A stretch of DNA of 64,000 nt from Paracoccus everestensis. Lineage in GTDB: Bacteria; Pseudomonadota; Alphaproteobacteria; Rhodobacterales; Rhodobacteraceae. The DNA lies in assembly GCF_021491915.1 (NCBI RefSeq), contig NZ_CP090836.1, positions 719,001-783,000 of the forward strand. Reading direction: 5' to 3'. Of this stretch, positions 38,895-49,400 are shown piece after piece; within the stretch, counting starts at the first letter, position 1, and each line of letters begins with the position of its first letter. Under the pieces are notes generated by a model that was not told where the DNA came from, searched no databases, and saw only the letters and a list, made by a program, of their open reading frames with translations. Both the position numbers and the translations under genes were made by a program.

Positions 38895-39251
38895 TTATTC
38901 GGCCTCGGCCGGGGCAGCGGCTTTCGCGGCCTTTTCGTCGGCACGCGCCTTGGCTTTCTTGCCGGGCTCGCCCTTCTTCAGGTTGGAACGGTCGGCTTTC
39001 TCGCGGACTCCGGCGGCTTCCAGGAAGCGGGCCACGCGGTCGGTCGGTTGCGCGCCTTGGTCCAGCCAATGCTTGGCGCGGTCCAGATCCAGCTTGATAC
39101 GGTCTTCGCTGTCTTTCGCCAGCAGCGGGTTATAGGTGCCCAGCTTTTCCAGGAAGCGGCCGTCGCGCGGCATCCGCGAATCGGACACGACGATGGCGTA
39201 ATGCGGGCGCTTCTTGCTGCCGCCACGGGCCAGACGGATTTTCGTTGCCAT
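38895..39251 (-). CDS. rpsP: 30S ribosomal protein S16
   Basis: A 118-residue S16. The first 80 residues are typical ([38 protein letters not shown]... in segments). The rest is a Lys/Ala-rich extension seen in alphaproteobacteria. S16 is an early 30S assembly protein. It is preceded by a chorismate mutase gene and ffh in the same direction. Confidence 0.97.
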   Translation of the reverse strand: MATKIRLARGGSKKRPHYAIVVSDSRMPRDGRFLEKLGTYNPLLAKDSEDRIKLDLDRAKHWLDQGAQPTDRVARFLEAAGVREKADRSNLKKGEPGKKAKARADEKAAKAAAPAEAE

Positions 39252-39294
39252 TGGGTTTCTCCTTGTAATGGCGGGTTTGGCGGGGATCCCGCCG

Positions 39295-39603
39295 TCAGGA
39301 TTGAAAGGTCTCGTGATGCCGGATCACTTCGGCAATCACGAAGTTCAGCAGTTTGCGCGCAAAGTCCGGGTCCAGGTCGGCCTCGCGCGCGAGGCGTTCC
39401 AGCCGCTCGATCTGCTGCGCTTCGCGGGCAGGGTCGGACGGCGGAAGATCGTGTTCGGCCTTGAGGCGGCCGACGGATTGGGTGTGCTTGAAGCGTTCGG
39501 CCAGCGTATAGACCAGGATCGCGTCCAGCCGGTCGATGCTGGCGCGGTGGTCGCGCAACAGGGCCGCGGCACGGGCGACGGGATCGGCAGGGGTGTCCAT
39601 CAT
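39295..39603 (-). CDS. chorismate mutase (AroQ type)
   Basis: A 102-residue all-helical protein with [32 protein letters not shown], the AroQ helix-1 pattern with the active-site Arg/Lys positions. The later segment [14 protein letters not shown] corresponds to the final helix. It should convert chorismate to prephenate. The start overlaps the ffh stop (ATGATG gives two possible starts one codon apart). Its place between ffh and rpsP is common in Rhodobacteraceae. It is the second mutase in the window. Confidence 0.87.
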   Translation of the reverse strand: MMDTPADPVARAAALLRDHRASIDRLDAILVYTLAERFKHTQSVGRLKAEHDLPPSDPAREAQQIERLERLAREADLDPDFARKLLNFVIAEVIRHHETFQS

Positions 39604-41096
39604 TTCTTCCCGAACATCCCCGACAAGCCGCCCGGCAGCCCGGCCTTGCCCAGCTGACCGCCAAGGCCGCGCGGATCCTGCAGCATCTTCTGCGCCTCGG
39701 CCATCTTGGCGGGGTCGAAGTTTTCCAGGTCGGGCAGCCCGCCGCCCTTGCCGGTCATGGCGCGCATGGCCTGCTTCAGCATCCCGCCCTTGCCCATCTT
39801 GCCCAGCTTCTTCATCGTGTCGGCCATCTGCTTCTGCATCTTCAGCAGCTTGTTCAGTTCCGACACTTCCATGCCCGCACCCGCCGCGATCCGCTTCTTG
39901 CGGCTGGCCTGCAGCATATCGGGATTGGCGCGTTCCTTTTTGGTCATCGAATTGATCAGCGCGATCTGGCGGGTGATCGCCTTGTCGTCCATGCCCGCAG
40001 CCTCGGCCTGCTTGGCCATCTTGGCCATGCCGGGCATCATGCCCATGATGGACTGCATCCCGCCCATCTTCTGCATCTGTTCAAGCTGGCCTTTCAGGTC
40101 GTTCATGTTGAACAGACCCTTCTGGAAGCGCTTCATCATGCGCTCGGCCTGCTCGACCTCCAGCACCTGCTGGGCCTTCTCGACCAGGGCCACGATGTCG
40201 CCCATGCCCAGGATCCGGCCCGCGACGCGCTGCGCGTCGAAGGTTTCGAGCGCGTCCATCTTTTCGCCCAGGCCCACGAAGCGGATCGGCTTGCCGGTGA
40301 TGGCGCGCATCGACAGGGCCGCACCGCCGCGCCCGTCGCCGTCCATCCGGGTCAGGACCACGCCCGAGATGCCGACCTTGCCGTCGAACTCGGTCGCGAC
40401 GTTCACCGCGTCCTGGCCGGTCAGGCCATCGACGACCAGCAGCGTCTCGCGCGGCTGGGCGATGTCGCGGACGGCCTGAACCTCGTCCATCAGCTGCTGG
40501 TCGATATGCAGGCGTCCGGCGGTGTCCAGCATCACCACGTCATAGCCGCCAAGCGACGCCTGCTGCTTGGCGCGGCTTGCGATCTGGGTCGCGGTCTGGC
40601 CCGGCACGATGGGCAGGGTATCGACGCCGATCTGGGTTCCCAGGATCGCCAACTGCTCCATCGCGGCGGGACGGTTGGTGTCGAGCGACGCCATCAGCAC
40701 GCGCTTCTTCTCGCGGTCCTTCAGGCGCAGCGCCAGTTTCGCGGTCGTGGTGGTTTTCCCCGAGCCCTGCAACCCAACCATCAGGATCGGCGCGGGCGGG
40801 TTGTCGATGCGGAGCGCGTCGGGCGCGTCGTCGCCCTGCAGGGTCTTGATCAGCTCGTCATGGACGATCTTGACGACCTGCTGGCCCGGCGTGATCGACT
40901 TGGTGACGGAAGACCCGGTGGCCTTGGATGTGACGGCCTTGACGAAGTTGCGCGCGACGGGCAGCGAAACGTCAGCTTCCAGCAGGGCCACGCGGACCTC
41001 GCGCATGGCGGCGGTCACGTCATCCTCGGTCAGGGCGCCCTGCTTGGTCAGCCGGTCGAAGACGCCGCCCAAACGGTCGGAAAGGTTCTCGAACAT
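39600..41096 (-). CDS. ffh: signal recognition particle protein Ffh
   Basis: Ffh binds 4.5S RNA and signal sequences and targets proteins to the membrane. The 498-residue protein has the N domain, then the GTPase G1 GLQGSGKTTTTAKLA, DTAGR, and TRMDGDGRGGAALS. The Met-rich M domain (KMGGMQSIMGMMPGMAKM) ends with GMFGKK. GGAGG is 8 nt before the ATG at 41096, which gives the normal start MFENLSDRLGG; a longer upstream frame is rejected. Confidence 0.97.
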   Translation of the reverse strand: MFENLSDRLGGVFDRLTKQGALTEDDVTAAMREVRVALLEADVSLPVARNFVKAVTSKATGSSVTKSITPGQQVVKIVHDELIKTLQGDDAPDALRIDNPPAPILMVGLQGSGKTTTTAKLALRLKDREKKRVLMASLDTNRPAAMEQLAILGTQIGVDTLPIVPGQTATQIASRAKQQASLGGYDVVMLDTAGRLHIDQQLMDEVQAVRDIAQPRETLLVVDGLTGQDAVNVATEFDGKVGISGVVLTRMDGDGRGGAALSMRAITGKPIRFVGLGEKMDALETFDAQRVAGRILGMGDIVALVEKAQQVLEVEQAERMMKRFQKGLFNMNDLKGQLEQMQKMGGMQSIMGMMPGMAKMAKQAEAAGMDDKAITRQIALINSMTKKERANPDMLQASRKKRIAAGAGMEVSELNKLLKMQKQMADTMKKLGKMGKGGMLKQAMRAMTGKGGGLPDLENFDPAKMAEAQKMLQDPRGLGGQLGKAGLPGGLSGMFGKK

Positions 41097-41220
41097 CGCC
41101 GGGCCTCCTTCGGTCCAAAGCACATTTGCCCCCGTGGGCGCGACGCGCTGACGGGGGGCGATCCCCGCGCGTGACGGGGACCGGAAGGTCAATCCTTCCG
41201 GGAATCCAGGGGCTGATACG

Positions 41221-41250
41221 AAAAAACGGCCTGCGAGTCAACGCAGGCCG
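41221..41250 (-). terminator. Rho-independent terminator of azoR
   Basis: On the minus strand a perfect 9-bp stem CGGCCTGCG/CGCAGGCCG with a 6-nt loop is followed by TTTTTTCGT, 24 nt after the azoR stop. It separates azoR from ffh. Confidence 0.9.
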
Positions 41251-41273
41251 TGGAACTTGTTACAGGGACAGTC

Positions 41274-41861
41274 TCAGGCGGCCAGCTTTTCCAGCGCCTC
41301 CTGTGCGCGGGCCATGCCCGCGTCGCGATCCATCGCCAGCCGGTCGGCGGCGACGAACTCGACATCGGTGATGCCCATGAAGCCCAGGATGAAGCGCAGA
41401 TACCCCGAGGCATGATCGAACTCAGACCCGATGGGCGTGCCAGCCGCGCTGTAGGCGACGATGGCGCGCTTGCCCTTCAGCAGGCCTTCCGGGCCTTCGG
41501 CGGTATAGCGGAAGGATTTTCCGGCCCGCGCGATCTGGTCCAACCAGTTCTTCAGTTGCGCGGTCAGGGTGAAGTTATAGATCGGCAGGCCGATCACCAG
41601 GACATCGGCCGCCTGAACCTCGGCCAGATAGGCGTCCGAGGTGGCGATCAGCGCCTGCTGATCCGGCGTGGGGTTTTCCGGGGCCATGCGAACGGCTGCG
41701 AACCAGTCGGTGTCGATGGCGGGCACGCCCTTGTTCAGGTCGCGATAGGTGACGGTCGCGTCGGGATTTGCGGCTGTCAGCTTGGCCACGATGTCGGCGG
41801 TCAGCTTGCGAGACACGGAAGCCTCGCCGGTAATCGCGCTGTCGATGTGCAGGATGTTCAT
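41274..41861 (-). CDS. azoR: FMN-dependent NADH-azoreductase
   Basis: A 195-residue flavodoxin-like quinone/azo reductase. It starts MNILHIDSAITGEASVSRKL, has the FMN-contact block VLVIGLPIYNFTLTAQLKNWLDQIARAGKSF, and GYLRFILGFMGITDVEFV near the end. Such enzymes reduce quinones and azo compounds and protect against thiol stress. It is divergent from a LysR regulator that probably controls it. Confidence 0.9.
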   Translation of the reverse strand: MNILHIDSAITGEASVSRKLTADIVAKLTAANPDATVTYRDLNKGVPAIDTDWFAAVRMAPENPTPDQQALIATSDAYLAEVQAADVLVIGLPIYNFTLTAQLKNWLDQIARAGKSFRYTAEGPEGLLKGKRAIVAYSAAGTPIGSEFDHASGYLRFILGFMGITDVEFVAADRLAMDRDAGMARAQEALEKLAA

Positions 41862-41962
41862 GGGGGAGGGTCCGTTCAGGTTTGGTGCGTTGATGTTGAT
41901 TTAGGGCTGGCCCGGGACGATTGAAATGGCGATAAGCGCGCAATGTCTGTGCGGGGATGCAC

Positions 41963-42808
41963 ATGAGCATCGACAGTTGGGACGACCTTCGCATCGCGCT
42001 TGCCGTGGCGCGCGCCGGCACGGTCAGCGCGGCCGCCGAGGCCCTGGGCGTCCACCACGCCACCGTCATCCGCCGCATCGACGGGCTGGAAGGACAGCTT
42101 GGCGTCAAGCTGTTCCAGCGTCACCCGCGCGGCTATGCCCTGACCGAGCCGGGGCAGGCCATGCTGAAGGTCGCGGGCGATGCCGATGAACGCTTTGCCC
42201 AGCTTGCCGCGCAGATCGCGGGCGGGGGCGACCGGATCGAAGGCGAACTGGTCGTCACATCCCTGCCGGAACTGGCCGATCTGGTCATGCCCCGGCTGAT
42301 CCGGCTGATGCGCCAGCACCCCGGCCTTCGCATCAACTATGCCACCGATACGCGCCTGTTCCGCCTGGACGCCGGAGAGGCGCATGTGGCGATCCGCGCA
42401 GGCAGCCAGCCGACCGAGCCGGATTATGTCGTCCGCCCCATGGGCACGTTGCGCCACCCGATCTATGCCGCGCCCGAATACCTCGCCACGCATGGCGAGG
42501 TGACGGACATCGCGGGACACCCGCTTGCCCTGATGGGTCCGCAGGCCCGCAACGCGCCACTGATGGTCTGGCTGCGCGACAGGATCGACCCAGCCCAAGT
42601 CGTCCTGACCGCCAGCGACGAGACCGCGCGCGAGGCGGCGATCCGCGCGGGCCTGGCCATCGGTCCCCTGTCGCCGTCGCGGGCCGAGGGGCTGGTCGAG
42701 GTGATGGCCTTGCCCGAATGGGAATCGCGGCTGTGGCTGGTCACCCATGTCGATCTGAACCGCAGCCCCAAGGTGCAGGCGGCGATTGCCGCCTTGCGCG
42801 ACCCGTGA
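41963..42808 (+). CDS. LysR family transcriptional regulator
   Basis: A 281-residue LysR protein. The winged helix-turn-helix is at about 5-62 (LRIALAVARAGTVSAAAEALGVHHATVIRRIDGLE) and a truncated-looking effector domain follows. An in-frame ATG at 41957 is also possible, but the one at 41963 is better spaced from GGGGA. Its divergent position suggests control of azoR. The effector is unknown. Confidence 0.87.
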   Translation: MSIDSWDDLRIALAVARAGTVSAAAEALGVHHATVIRRIDGLEGQLGVKLFQRHPRGYALTEPGQAMLKVAGDADERFAQLAAQIAGGGDRIEGELVVTSLPELADLVMPRLIRLMRQHPGLRINYATDTRLFRLDAGEAHVAIRAGSQPTEPDYVVRPMGTLRHPIYAAPEYLATHGEVTDIAGHPLALMGPQARNAPLMVWLRDRIDPAQVVLTASDETAREAAIRAGLAIGPLSPSRAEGLVEVMALPEWESRLWLVTHVDLNRSPKVQAAIAALRDP

Positions 42809-42863
42809 CCCCTTCACAGTCTGCAAGCGGTCAGCCAAGGTGCCGGGCAAGGAGGAACCTGCC

Positions 42864-43433
42864 ATGAGCCATCCCATCAGCCGCTTTCCCGTGCCCGACC
42901 TTGCGACCCTGCCCCAGGATATGCAGGACGCGATCGCCAAGGTCGCCGAAAAGTCGGGCTTCGTGCCGAACGTGTTTCTGGCGCTTGCCCATCGGCCCGA
43001 CGAATTCCGAGCCTTCTTCGCTTATCACCAGGCGCTGATGGACAAGGACGTGGGCCTGACCAAGGCAGAGCGGGAAATGATCGTGGTCGCGGTCAGCGGC
43101 ATCAACAACTGCCAGTATTGCGTGGTGGCCCATGGCGCGATCCTGCGCATCCGGGCCAAGGATCCGCTGATCGCCGATCAGGTCGCCGTCAACTGGCGCA
43201 AGGCGGATCTGACCGACCGGCAGCGGGCGATGCTGGCCTATGCCGAGAAGGTGACAGTGGCGGCCTTTCAGATCGGGGATGCGGACCATCAGACGCTGCG
43301 TGACGCGGGCTTCGATGCAGACGAGATTTGGGATATCGGCGCCATCGCGGCCTTTTTCGGTATGTCGAACCGGATGGCCAATGCCGGGGATTTTCGCGCC
43401 AACGACGAATTCTATATGCTGGGCCGCGGGTGA
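42864..43433 (+). CDS. AhpD-like / peroxidase-related carboxymuconolactone decarboxylase family protein
   Basis: A 189-residue helical protein with the redox motif CQYCVVAH (CxxC followed by histidine), as in AhpD-type alkylhydroperoxidases. It matches the peroxidase-related branch of that family with SGFVPNVFLALAHRP near the start. AAGGAGG lies upstream of the ATG at 42864. It is co-directional with the LysR gene and may share its redox-stress role. Confidence 0.88.
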   Translation: MSHPISRFPVPDLATLPQDMQDAIAKVAEKSGFVPNVFLALAHRPDEFRAFFAYHQALMDKDVGLTKAEREMIVVAVSGINNCQYCVVAHGAILRIRAKDPLIADQVAVNWRKADLTDRQRAMLAYAEKVTVAAFQIGDADHQTLRDAGFDADEIWDIGAIAAFFGMSNRMANAGDFRANDEFYMLGRG

Positions 43434-44350
43434 CGCGATCCGATGCCCTGCGCGGCCATGCGGCCATGCTGCTGTTCTCGGCCTTGGTCGCGGGGTCGTT
43501 TTCGCTGGGCGTCCGGGCCGCGAACCTGATCGACCCGGCGGCGATCACGGTCGCGCGCTTTGTCATCGCGGCGGGCGTCCTGGCCGGGATCGCGCTCCTG
43601 GTGCCGGGGCGGGGCAGGCCGGGCGCGCTGTTGCAGGCGCCTTGGCGATACCTTCTGCTGGGCGGGGCCTTTGCCGGATATTTCGTGCTGATGTTCGAAG
43701 GGTTGAAGACCGCCCCGGCCGTTTCGGCAAGCGCGGTCTTCACGCTGACCCCGATCATGGCGGCGGGCTTTGGCTGGTGGCTGTTGCGCCAGCGGATGAC
43801 CGGCCATCTGGCTGCGGCCCTGGCGCTTGGCGGGGCGGGGGCGTTGTGGGTGATCTTTCGCGGCGACCTTGATGCCCTGATGCGGCTGGACATCGGGCGG
43901 GGCGAGGCGATCTATTTCGCGGGCTGCGCGCTGCACGCCCTTTACACGCCGCTGGTCCGCAAGCTGAACCGGGGCGAGGGGCCGCTGATCTCGAGCCTTG
44001 GCACGCTGATCGCGGGCGGGATGCTGACCGCCGTCTGGGGATGGGGGGCGCTGACTGCGACCGCCTGGGGCCAATTGCCCGGCATCGTCTGGATCACCAT
44101 CTTCTATGTCGCGGTCTTTGCCAGCGCCTTTACCACCATGTTGGTCCAATACGCGGCCCTGCGCCTGCCCTCGGCCAAGGTCATGGCCTATACCTATCTG
44201 ACGCCCTTGTGGGTGATCCTGCTGGAGGCCGCGGTTGGCAAGGGAATGCCCGGCGTCGTGGTGGTGCCGGGGATCGCCGCCACGCTGGGGGCCTTGGCGC
44301 TGCTTCTGAAATCGGATGAACCGGCACGCGGCCCCGTGCGCGCAAGCTGA
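43430..44350 (+). CDS. EamA/DMT family transporter
   Basis: A 306-residue membrane protein with ten predicted helices in two EamA repeats (first near SLGVRAANLIDPAAITVARFVIAA, second near VFASAFTTMLVQYAALRLPSAKVMAYTYLTPLWVILLEA). It is a drug/metabolite transporter; the substrate is unknown. The start is a GTG overlapping the stop of the preceding gene (GTGA). A longer frame inside that gene is rejected. Confidence 0.87.
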   Translation: MTRSDALRGHAAMLLFSALVAGSFSLGVRAANLIDPAAITVARFVIAAGVLAGIALLVPGRGRPGALLQAPWRYLLLGGAFAGYFVLMFEGLKTAPAVSASAVFTLTPIMAAGFGWWLLRQRMTGHLAAALALGGAGALWVIFRGDLDALMRLDIGRGEAIYFAGCALHALYTPLVRKLNRGEGPLISSLGTLIAGGMLTAVWGWGALTATAWGQLPGIVWITIFYVAVFASAFTTMLVQYAALRLPSAKVMAYTYLTPLWVILLEAAVGKGMPGVVVVPGIAATLGALALLLKSDEPARGPVRAS

Positions 44351-44458
44351 CCCGCGGCCTTCGCGCACCACTGCCGCGATGATTGCGGGGCGGCGCTTTT
44401 CTTCGCATGGCGACCCCGCTAGGTTTTGCGCGACCGAGGTGACCGGCAAGGGGCGGCT

Positions 44459-45229
44459 GTGGCGCATATCATCGTTGTGGGCAACGAAAAGGGCGGGTCG
44501 GGCAAGTCCACCACCTCGATGCATGTGGCGACGGCCCTGGCCCGCATGGGCCACCGCGTGGGCGGGCTGGATCTGGACGTGCGCCAGCGCAGCTTTGGCC
44601 GCTACCTGGAAAACCGCGCCCATTTCCTGCAGCGCGAAGGGCTGGATCTGCCCATGCCGGTCATCGGCACCCTGGCGGAAGGCAGCGACCCCTTGTCCCC
44701 CGCCCTGACCGTGCTTGAAGCCGATTGCGATTTCATCCTGCTGGACTGTCCTGGATCGCATACCAAGCTCAGCCAGATGGCCCATACGCTGGCCGATACG
44801 CTTATTACCCCGATGAACGACAGCTTTGTCGATTTCGACCTGCTGGCGCGGCTGTCGCCCGAGGGCAAGATCCTCGGCCCCTCGATCTATGCCGAAATGG
44901 TCTGGGCGGCCCGGCAGATGCGCGCCCAGGCGGGGGCGGGGCCGATCGACTGGCTGGTGCTGCGCAACCGGCTGGGCACGCAGCAGATGCACAACAAGCG
45001 CAAGGTCGGCGGCGCGTTGCAGGCGTTGTCCAAGCGCATCGGATTCCGCGTGGCGCCCGGGTTTTCCGAACGGGTGATCTTTCGCGAACTGTTCCCGCGC
45101 GGCCTGACGCTGCTGGATCTGAAGGACATCGGCACCGAACAGCTGTCCATGTCCAACATCGCCGCGCGCCAGGAACTGCGCGACCTGATCGCGGAACTGA
45201 AGTTGCCGGGGGTGGCGGTCAACTTCTAG
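44459..45229 (+). CDS. mipZ: MipZ-type ParA ATPase (division plane positioning)
   Basis: MipZ is a ParA-like ATPase that forms a gradient from the poles and keeps FtsZ at mid-cell. The 256-residue product has the deviant Walker A KGGSGKS at 11-17. It also has LDLDVRQRSFGRYLENR, DFILLDCPGSHTKLSQMAHTLADTLITPMNDSFVDFDLL and WLVLRNRLG, all typical of MipZ and unlike plasmid ParA. The start is a GTG with AAGGGG about 6 nt upstream. No parB is adjacent, as expected for MipZ. Confidence 0.9.
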   Translation: MAHIIVVGNEKGGSGKSTTSMHVATALARMGHRVGGLDLDVRQRSFGRYLENRAHFLQREGLDLPMPVIGTLAEGSDPLSPALTVLEADCDFILLDCPGSHTKLSQMAHTLADTLITPMNDSFVDFDLLARLSPEGKILGPSIYAEMVWAARQMRAQAGAGPIDWLVLRNRLGTQQMHNKRKVGGALQALSKRIGFRVAPGFSERVIFRELFPRGLTLLDLKDIGTEQLSMSNIAARQELRDLIAELKLPGVAVNF

Positions 45230-45310
45230 GCAGGGGCGACGGGACGCGTTGTTGCCGCCGGATTCCGTGACTATGTTGTGCTGCCAGCCATCGGGATAGC
45301 AGCCAGACCC

Positions 45311-46480
45311 ATGCGCCTTATTGCCGTTTTTCTTGTTGCCATCGCCTTTCCGCTGGCCGCTTCGGCCAACGAACCCGCATCCGCGTCCGAAGCCCCCCTG
45401 CGCGTCGCGCCATCCGTCACCGTCGAGGCCGCGACCGTGACCGAGGTCCGGGCCCGCGTGCCCGTGTCGGGCAGCATCGTCGCGCGGCAACTGGTGCAGG
45501 TCTTTCCCCAGGTCTCGGGCTATGAGATCACCGAAATCCTGGCCGAGGCGGGCGACACCGTGTCCAAGGGCCAGGTGCTGGCCCGGCTGTCCGCTGATAC
45601 GCTGTCGGCGCAGCGCGAACAGGCCGAGGCGGAATATCTGCGGGCCGAGGCGGGCGTCGGCCAGGCGCAAAGCATCATCGACAGCGCAGCGGCCTCTCTG
45701 ACGCAGGCCCAGTCCATCTTGCAGCGGGTGCAGCAGTTGCGCGAAGGCGGCACGGCCGCGCAATCCAGCCTGGATGATGCCATCGCGGCCGAGGCGAATG
45801 CCCGGGCGCAGGCGGCATCCGCGGCCGACGGGCTGGCAGTCGCGCGCGCCGCCCTGGCGCAGGCCGAGGCCGCGCGGCGCATCGCCCAACTGAACCTGGA
45901 CCGCGCGCAGATCACCGCCCTGGTGGCGGGCGTGGTCGTGGCCCGCAATGCCGAATTGGGCGCCTTGGCCGGCGGGGGGGGCGATCCGCTGTTCACCCTG
46001 CTTGCCGACGGCGCGGTCGAGATGTCGGCCGAGGTGATCGAAACCGCGCTGGCCCGCCTGAAGGTCGGCGATCCGGCAGAAATCACCGTCGCGGGCACGG
46101 GCATGGTGGCCGGAACGGTGCGGCTGACGCCCGCCTCGGTCGATCCGGCGACGCGGCTGGGGGTGATGCGGATCACGCTGGACAAGGCGGACGGCGTCAG
46201 GATCGGCCAGTTCGCCAGCGGCTGGGTCGTCACCGACCGGCGTCAGGCCGTGACGGTGCCTGCCGGTGCGGTTCTGGCGGACAGCACCGGCGAACGCGTT
46301 CAGGTTGTCCGGGACGGCGTGGTCGAAACCCGCCCGGTCCGCGCGGGCCTGCTGTGGGATGGACGGCGCGAGATCGCCGAAGGACTGGTTCCCGGCGAAC
46401 AGGTGATCGTCCAGGCGGGGGCATTCTTCCGCACCGGCGATCAGGTCCGGCCGGTCGTGGCACAGGGGGAAGGACCGTGA
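45311..46480 (+). CDS. RND efflux membrane fusion protein
   Basis: A 389-residue periplasmic adaptor of an RND pump. It has a signal peptide (LIAVFLVAIAFPLAASA), a lipoyl half-motif VFPQVSGYEITEILAEAGDTVSKGQVLARL, and a long alpha-helical hairpin rich in Ala/Gln. The second lipoyl half (QITALVAGVVVARNAELG) and a beta-barrel domain follow. The ATG at 45311 gives the signal peptide. It overlaps the pump gene by four bases. No outer-membrane channel gene is present. Confidence 0.92.
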   Translation: MRLIAVFLVAIAFPLAASANEPASASEAPLRVAPSVTVEAATVTEVRARVPVSGSIVARQLVQVFPQVSGYEITEILAEAGDTVSKGQVLARLSADTLSAQREQAEAEYLRAEAGVGQAQSIIDSAAASLTQAQSILQRVQQLREGGTAAQSSLDDAIAAEANARAQAASAADGLAVARAALAQAEAARRIAQLNLDRAQITALVAGVVVARNAELGALAGGGGDPLFTLLADGAVEMSAEVIETALARLKVGDPAEITVAGTGMVAGTVRLTPASVDPATRLGVMRITLDKADGVRIGQFASGWVVTDRRQAVTVPAGAVLADSTGERVQVVRDGVVETRPVRAGLLWDGRREIAEGLVPGEQVIVQAGAFFRTGDQVRPVVAQGEGP

Positions 46481-49400
46481 ATTTTTCCACCCTGTCGATC
46501 CGCCATCCTGTCCCGCCCATCGCGGTCTTTCTGGTGCTGGTGATCGTCGGGCTGTACAGCTTCAGCCGCCTTCCGGTCACGGCCATGCCCAACATCGACC
46601 TGCCCATCGTGCAGGTCACCATCGACCAGCCGGGCGCCGCGCCGTCCGAACTGACCACCCAGGTCATCCAGCCGGTCGAGGACAGCATCGCATCCGTCAC
46701 CGGCGTCCGGCACATCACATCCACGGCGACGGACAGCACGGCGGCGCTTGTCGTGGAATTCGAACTGGAAACCGACAGCGACCGTGCCGTCAATGACGTG
46801 AAGGACGCGGTGTCCAACGTCCGCCAGCAATTGCCCGAAAGCATCAGCGAACCGCTGGTGCGGCGGCTGGACGTGACGGGGATGCCGATCCTGACCTATG
46901 CCGTCAGCGATCCCACGCAATCCATCGAGGCCTTGTCGAAATTTGTCGATGACGTGATCGGGCGCGAACTGTCCACCGTTCCAGGCGTCGGTCAGACGAC
47001 GCGGATCGGCGGGGCCGCGCGCGAGATCAAGGTGGAACTGGATCCCGACCGGCTGCTGGCCCATGGCCTGACGGCGGCCGACGTGTCGAACCAGTTGCGG
47101 GCGCGCAATATCGACCTGGGCGGCGGGCGGGGCGATCTGGCGGGACGCGAGTATTCGATCCGCGCCCTGGGTGGGGCGGACACTGTCGCGCAGCTTGCCG
47201 CCACGCCTATTTCCATTGCCGACGGGCGCACGATCAGGCTGGACCAGTTGGGCCAGGTGATCGACGGCCCGGCCGAGGAACGCAGCTTTGCGCTGCTGGA
47301 CGGCCAGCCGGTCGTGGCCTTCGGCATCTATCGCACGACCGGGGCCTCTGACCTGGCGGCGGGGGACGGGGCCAAGGAACGGTTGGCCCAGATCGGCGAA
47401 CGGTTCCCGAACGCCCGGATCACCCTGATCGACGACGCCACGACCTATACCGAGGCCAGCTATCACAGCGCAATGGAAACGCTGTACGAAGGCGCGGCCC
47501 TGGCGGTGGTCGTGGTCTTTCTGTTCCTGAGGAACTGGCGCGCGACGCTGGTGGCCGCCGTAGCGCTGCCCTTGTCGATCATCCCGACCTTTTTCGTGAT
47601 GCAGTGGCTGGGCTTCACGCTGAACGGCATCAGCCTGCTGGGCATCACCCTTGTCACCGGCATCCTGGTCGATGACGCTATCGTCGAGATCGAGAATATC
47701 GTCCGCCACATCGGCATGGGCGTGCCGCCCTACGAGGCCAGCGAGGAGGCCGCGAACGAGATCGGCCTGACCGTGATCGCGATCAGCTTTTCCATTGTCG
47801 CGGTCTTTGCGCCGGTCAGCTTCATGGGCGGCATTCCGGGTCAATATTTCAAGCAGTTCGGGCTGACGGTCGCGGTGTCGGTCCTGTTTTCGCTGCTGGT
47901 GGCGCGGATCATCACGCCGATGATGGCGGCCTATCTGATGCGCGGCACGGTCCACGGCACGGATGAACGCGACGGCTTCGTGATGCGCGCCCTGATGCGC
48001 GTGGTGGGCTGGACCATGCGTCATCGTGGGCTGACGCTGTTGACGGGCGGGGCGATCTTCGCAGGCTCGATCTATTCCGCGACGCTGCTGCCGACCGAAT
48101 TCATTCCTGTCTCGGACATCGGCCGCAGCCAGATCGAGGTCGAACTGCCCCCCGGCGCCACGATCGACAACACCGAGGACGCTGCCCGCAGTCTGTCCGC
48201 CCGCATCGACGAGGTGCCCGAGGTGCAGTCGGTCTTTGTCTATAGCGACGGGTCAGACGGGACCGAGGCGCGGGTGATGATCAACTATGGCAAGAAGGAA
48301 ACCCGCGAGCGGTCACAGTTCGTGCTGGAGGAGGAGTTGAAGAACCGCCTGTCGGACACGCCCGACATGCGGATCAACTTCCAGAACGAAAACGGCCAGA
48401 ACGACCTGACCATCAACGTCCTGGGCGCGACCGAGGAGGGCGCGGCGCTGGCCGCCGAACGGCTGGCGGCGGCGATGTCGGAATTGCCCTCGCTGGAAAG
48501 CGTCTCCACCACGGCCAGCCTGCAACGCCCCGAAATCCAGATCACACCGCGCGCGGATGTAGCGGCGCAACTGGGGGTATCGGCCAGCGACATGGCGACG
48601 ACGCTGCGCGTGGCGACGCTGGGCGATGTCGAATCGAACCTGGCCAAGTTCAACGCGGGGGACGAACAGATCCCCATCGTCGTGCGCCTGAACCCGGACG
48701 CCCGCGCCGACCTGATGGTGGTGCAGAACCTGCGCGTGAATTCATCGTCCGGGCAGGTGCCGCTGGGGGCCGTGGCCGATGTGAAGCTATCCGCCGGCGC
48801 GACCGAAATCGGGCGATACGACCGCCAGTTCCAGACCACGGTCAGCGCGAACCTGGCCGATGGGCAACTGCTTGGCCCCGTCAGCGCCCAGGTGACGCAG
48901 TTGCAGGAACGGATCGAACTGCCACCCGGCACGCGGATCCAGCCATCCGGCGACGCCGAGATCATGGGAGAGGTCTTTGGCGCCTTCGGCATCGCCATGG
49001 GTGCGGGGGTGATGCTGGTCTATGTCGTGCTGGTGCTGTTGTTCCACAACTTCATCACGCCGGTGACGATCCTGATGTCCCTGCCGCTGGCCATCGGGGG
49101 CGCGATCCTGGCGCTGTTCATCACCGGCAATTCGATCAGCATGGCGGTTGTCATCGGCTTTTTGATGCTGATGGGGATCGTCACCAAGAACTCCATCATG
49201 CTGGTGGAGTTCGCGCTGTCCGCAATCGAACGCGGCGTGGTCAAGCGCGACGCGATCCTGGATGCGGTCCACAAGCGCGCACGCCCCATTGTCATGACCA
49301 CCATCGCCATGAGCGCGGGGATGATCCCCTCGGCGCTGGCAACCGGCGAGGGCGGCGAATTCCGCGCGCCCATGGCGATTGCGGTGATCGGGGGGCTTTT

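Noticed and set aside
44459..45229. Plasmid or chromosome partition ParA
   Set aside because: The motif pattern fits MipZ and there is no parB or parS-like repeat next to it.
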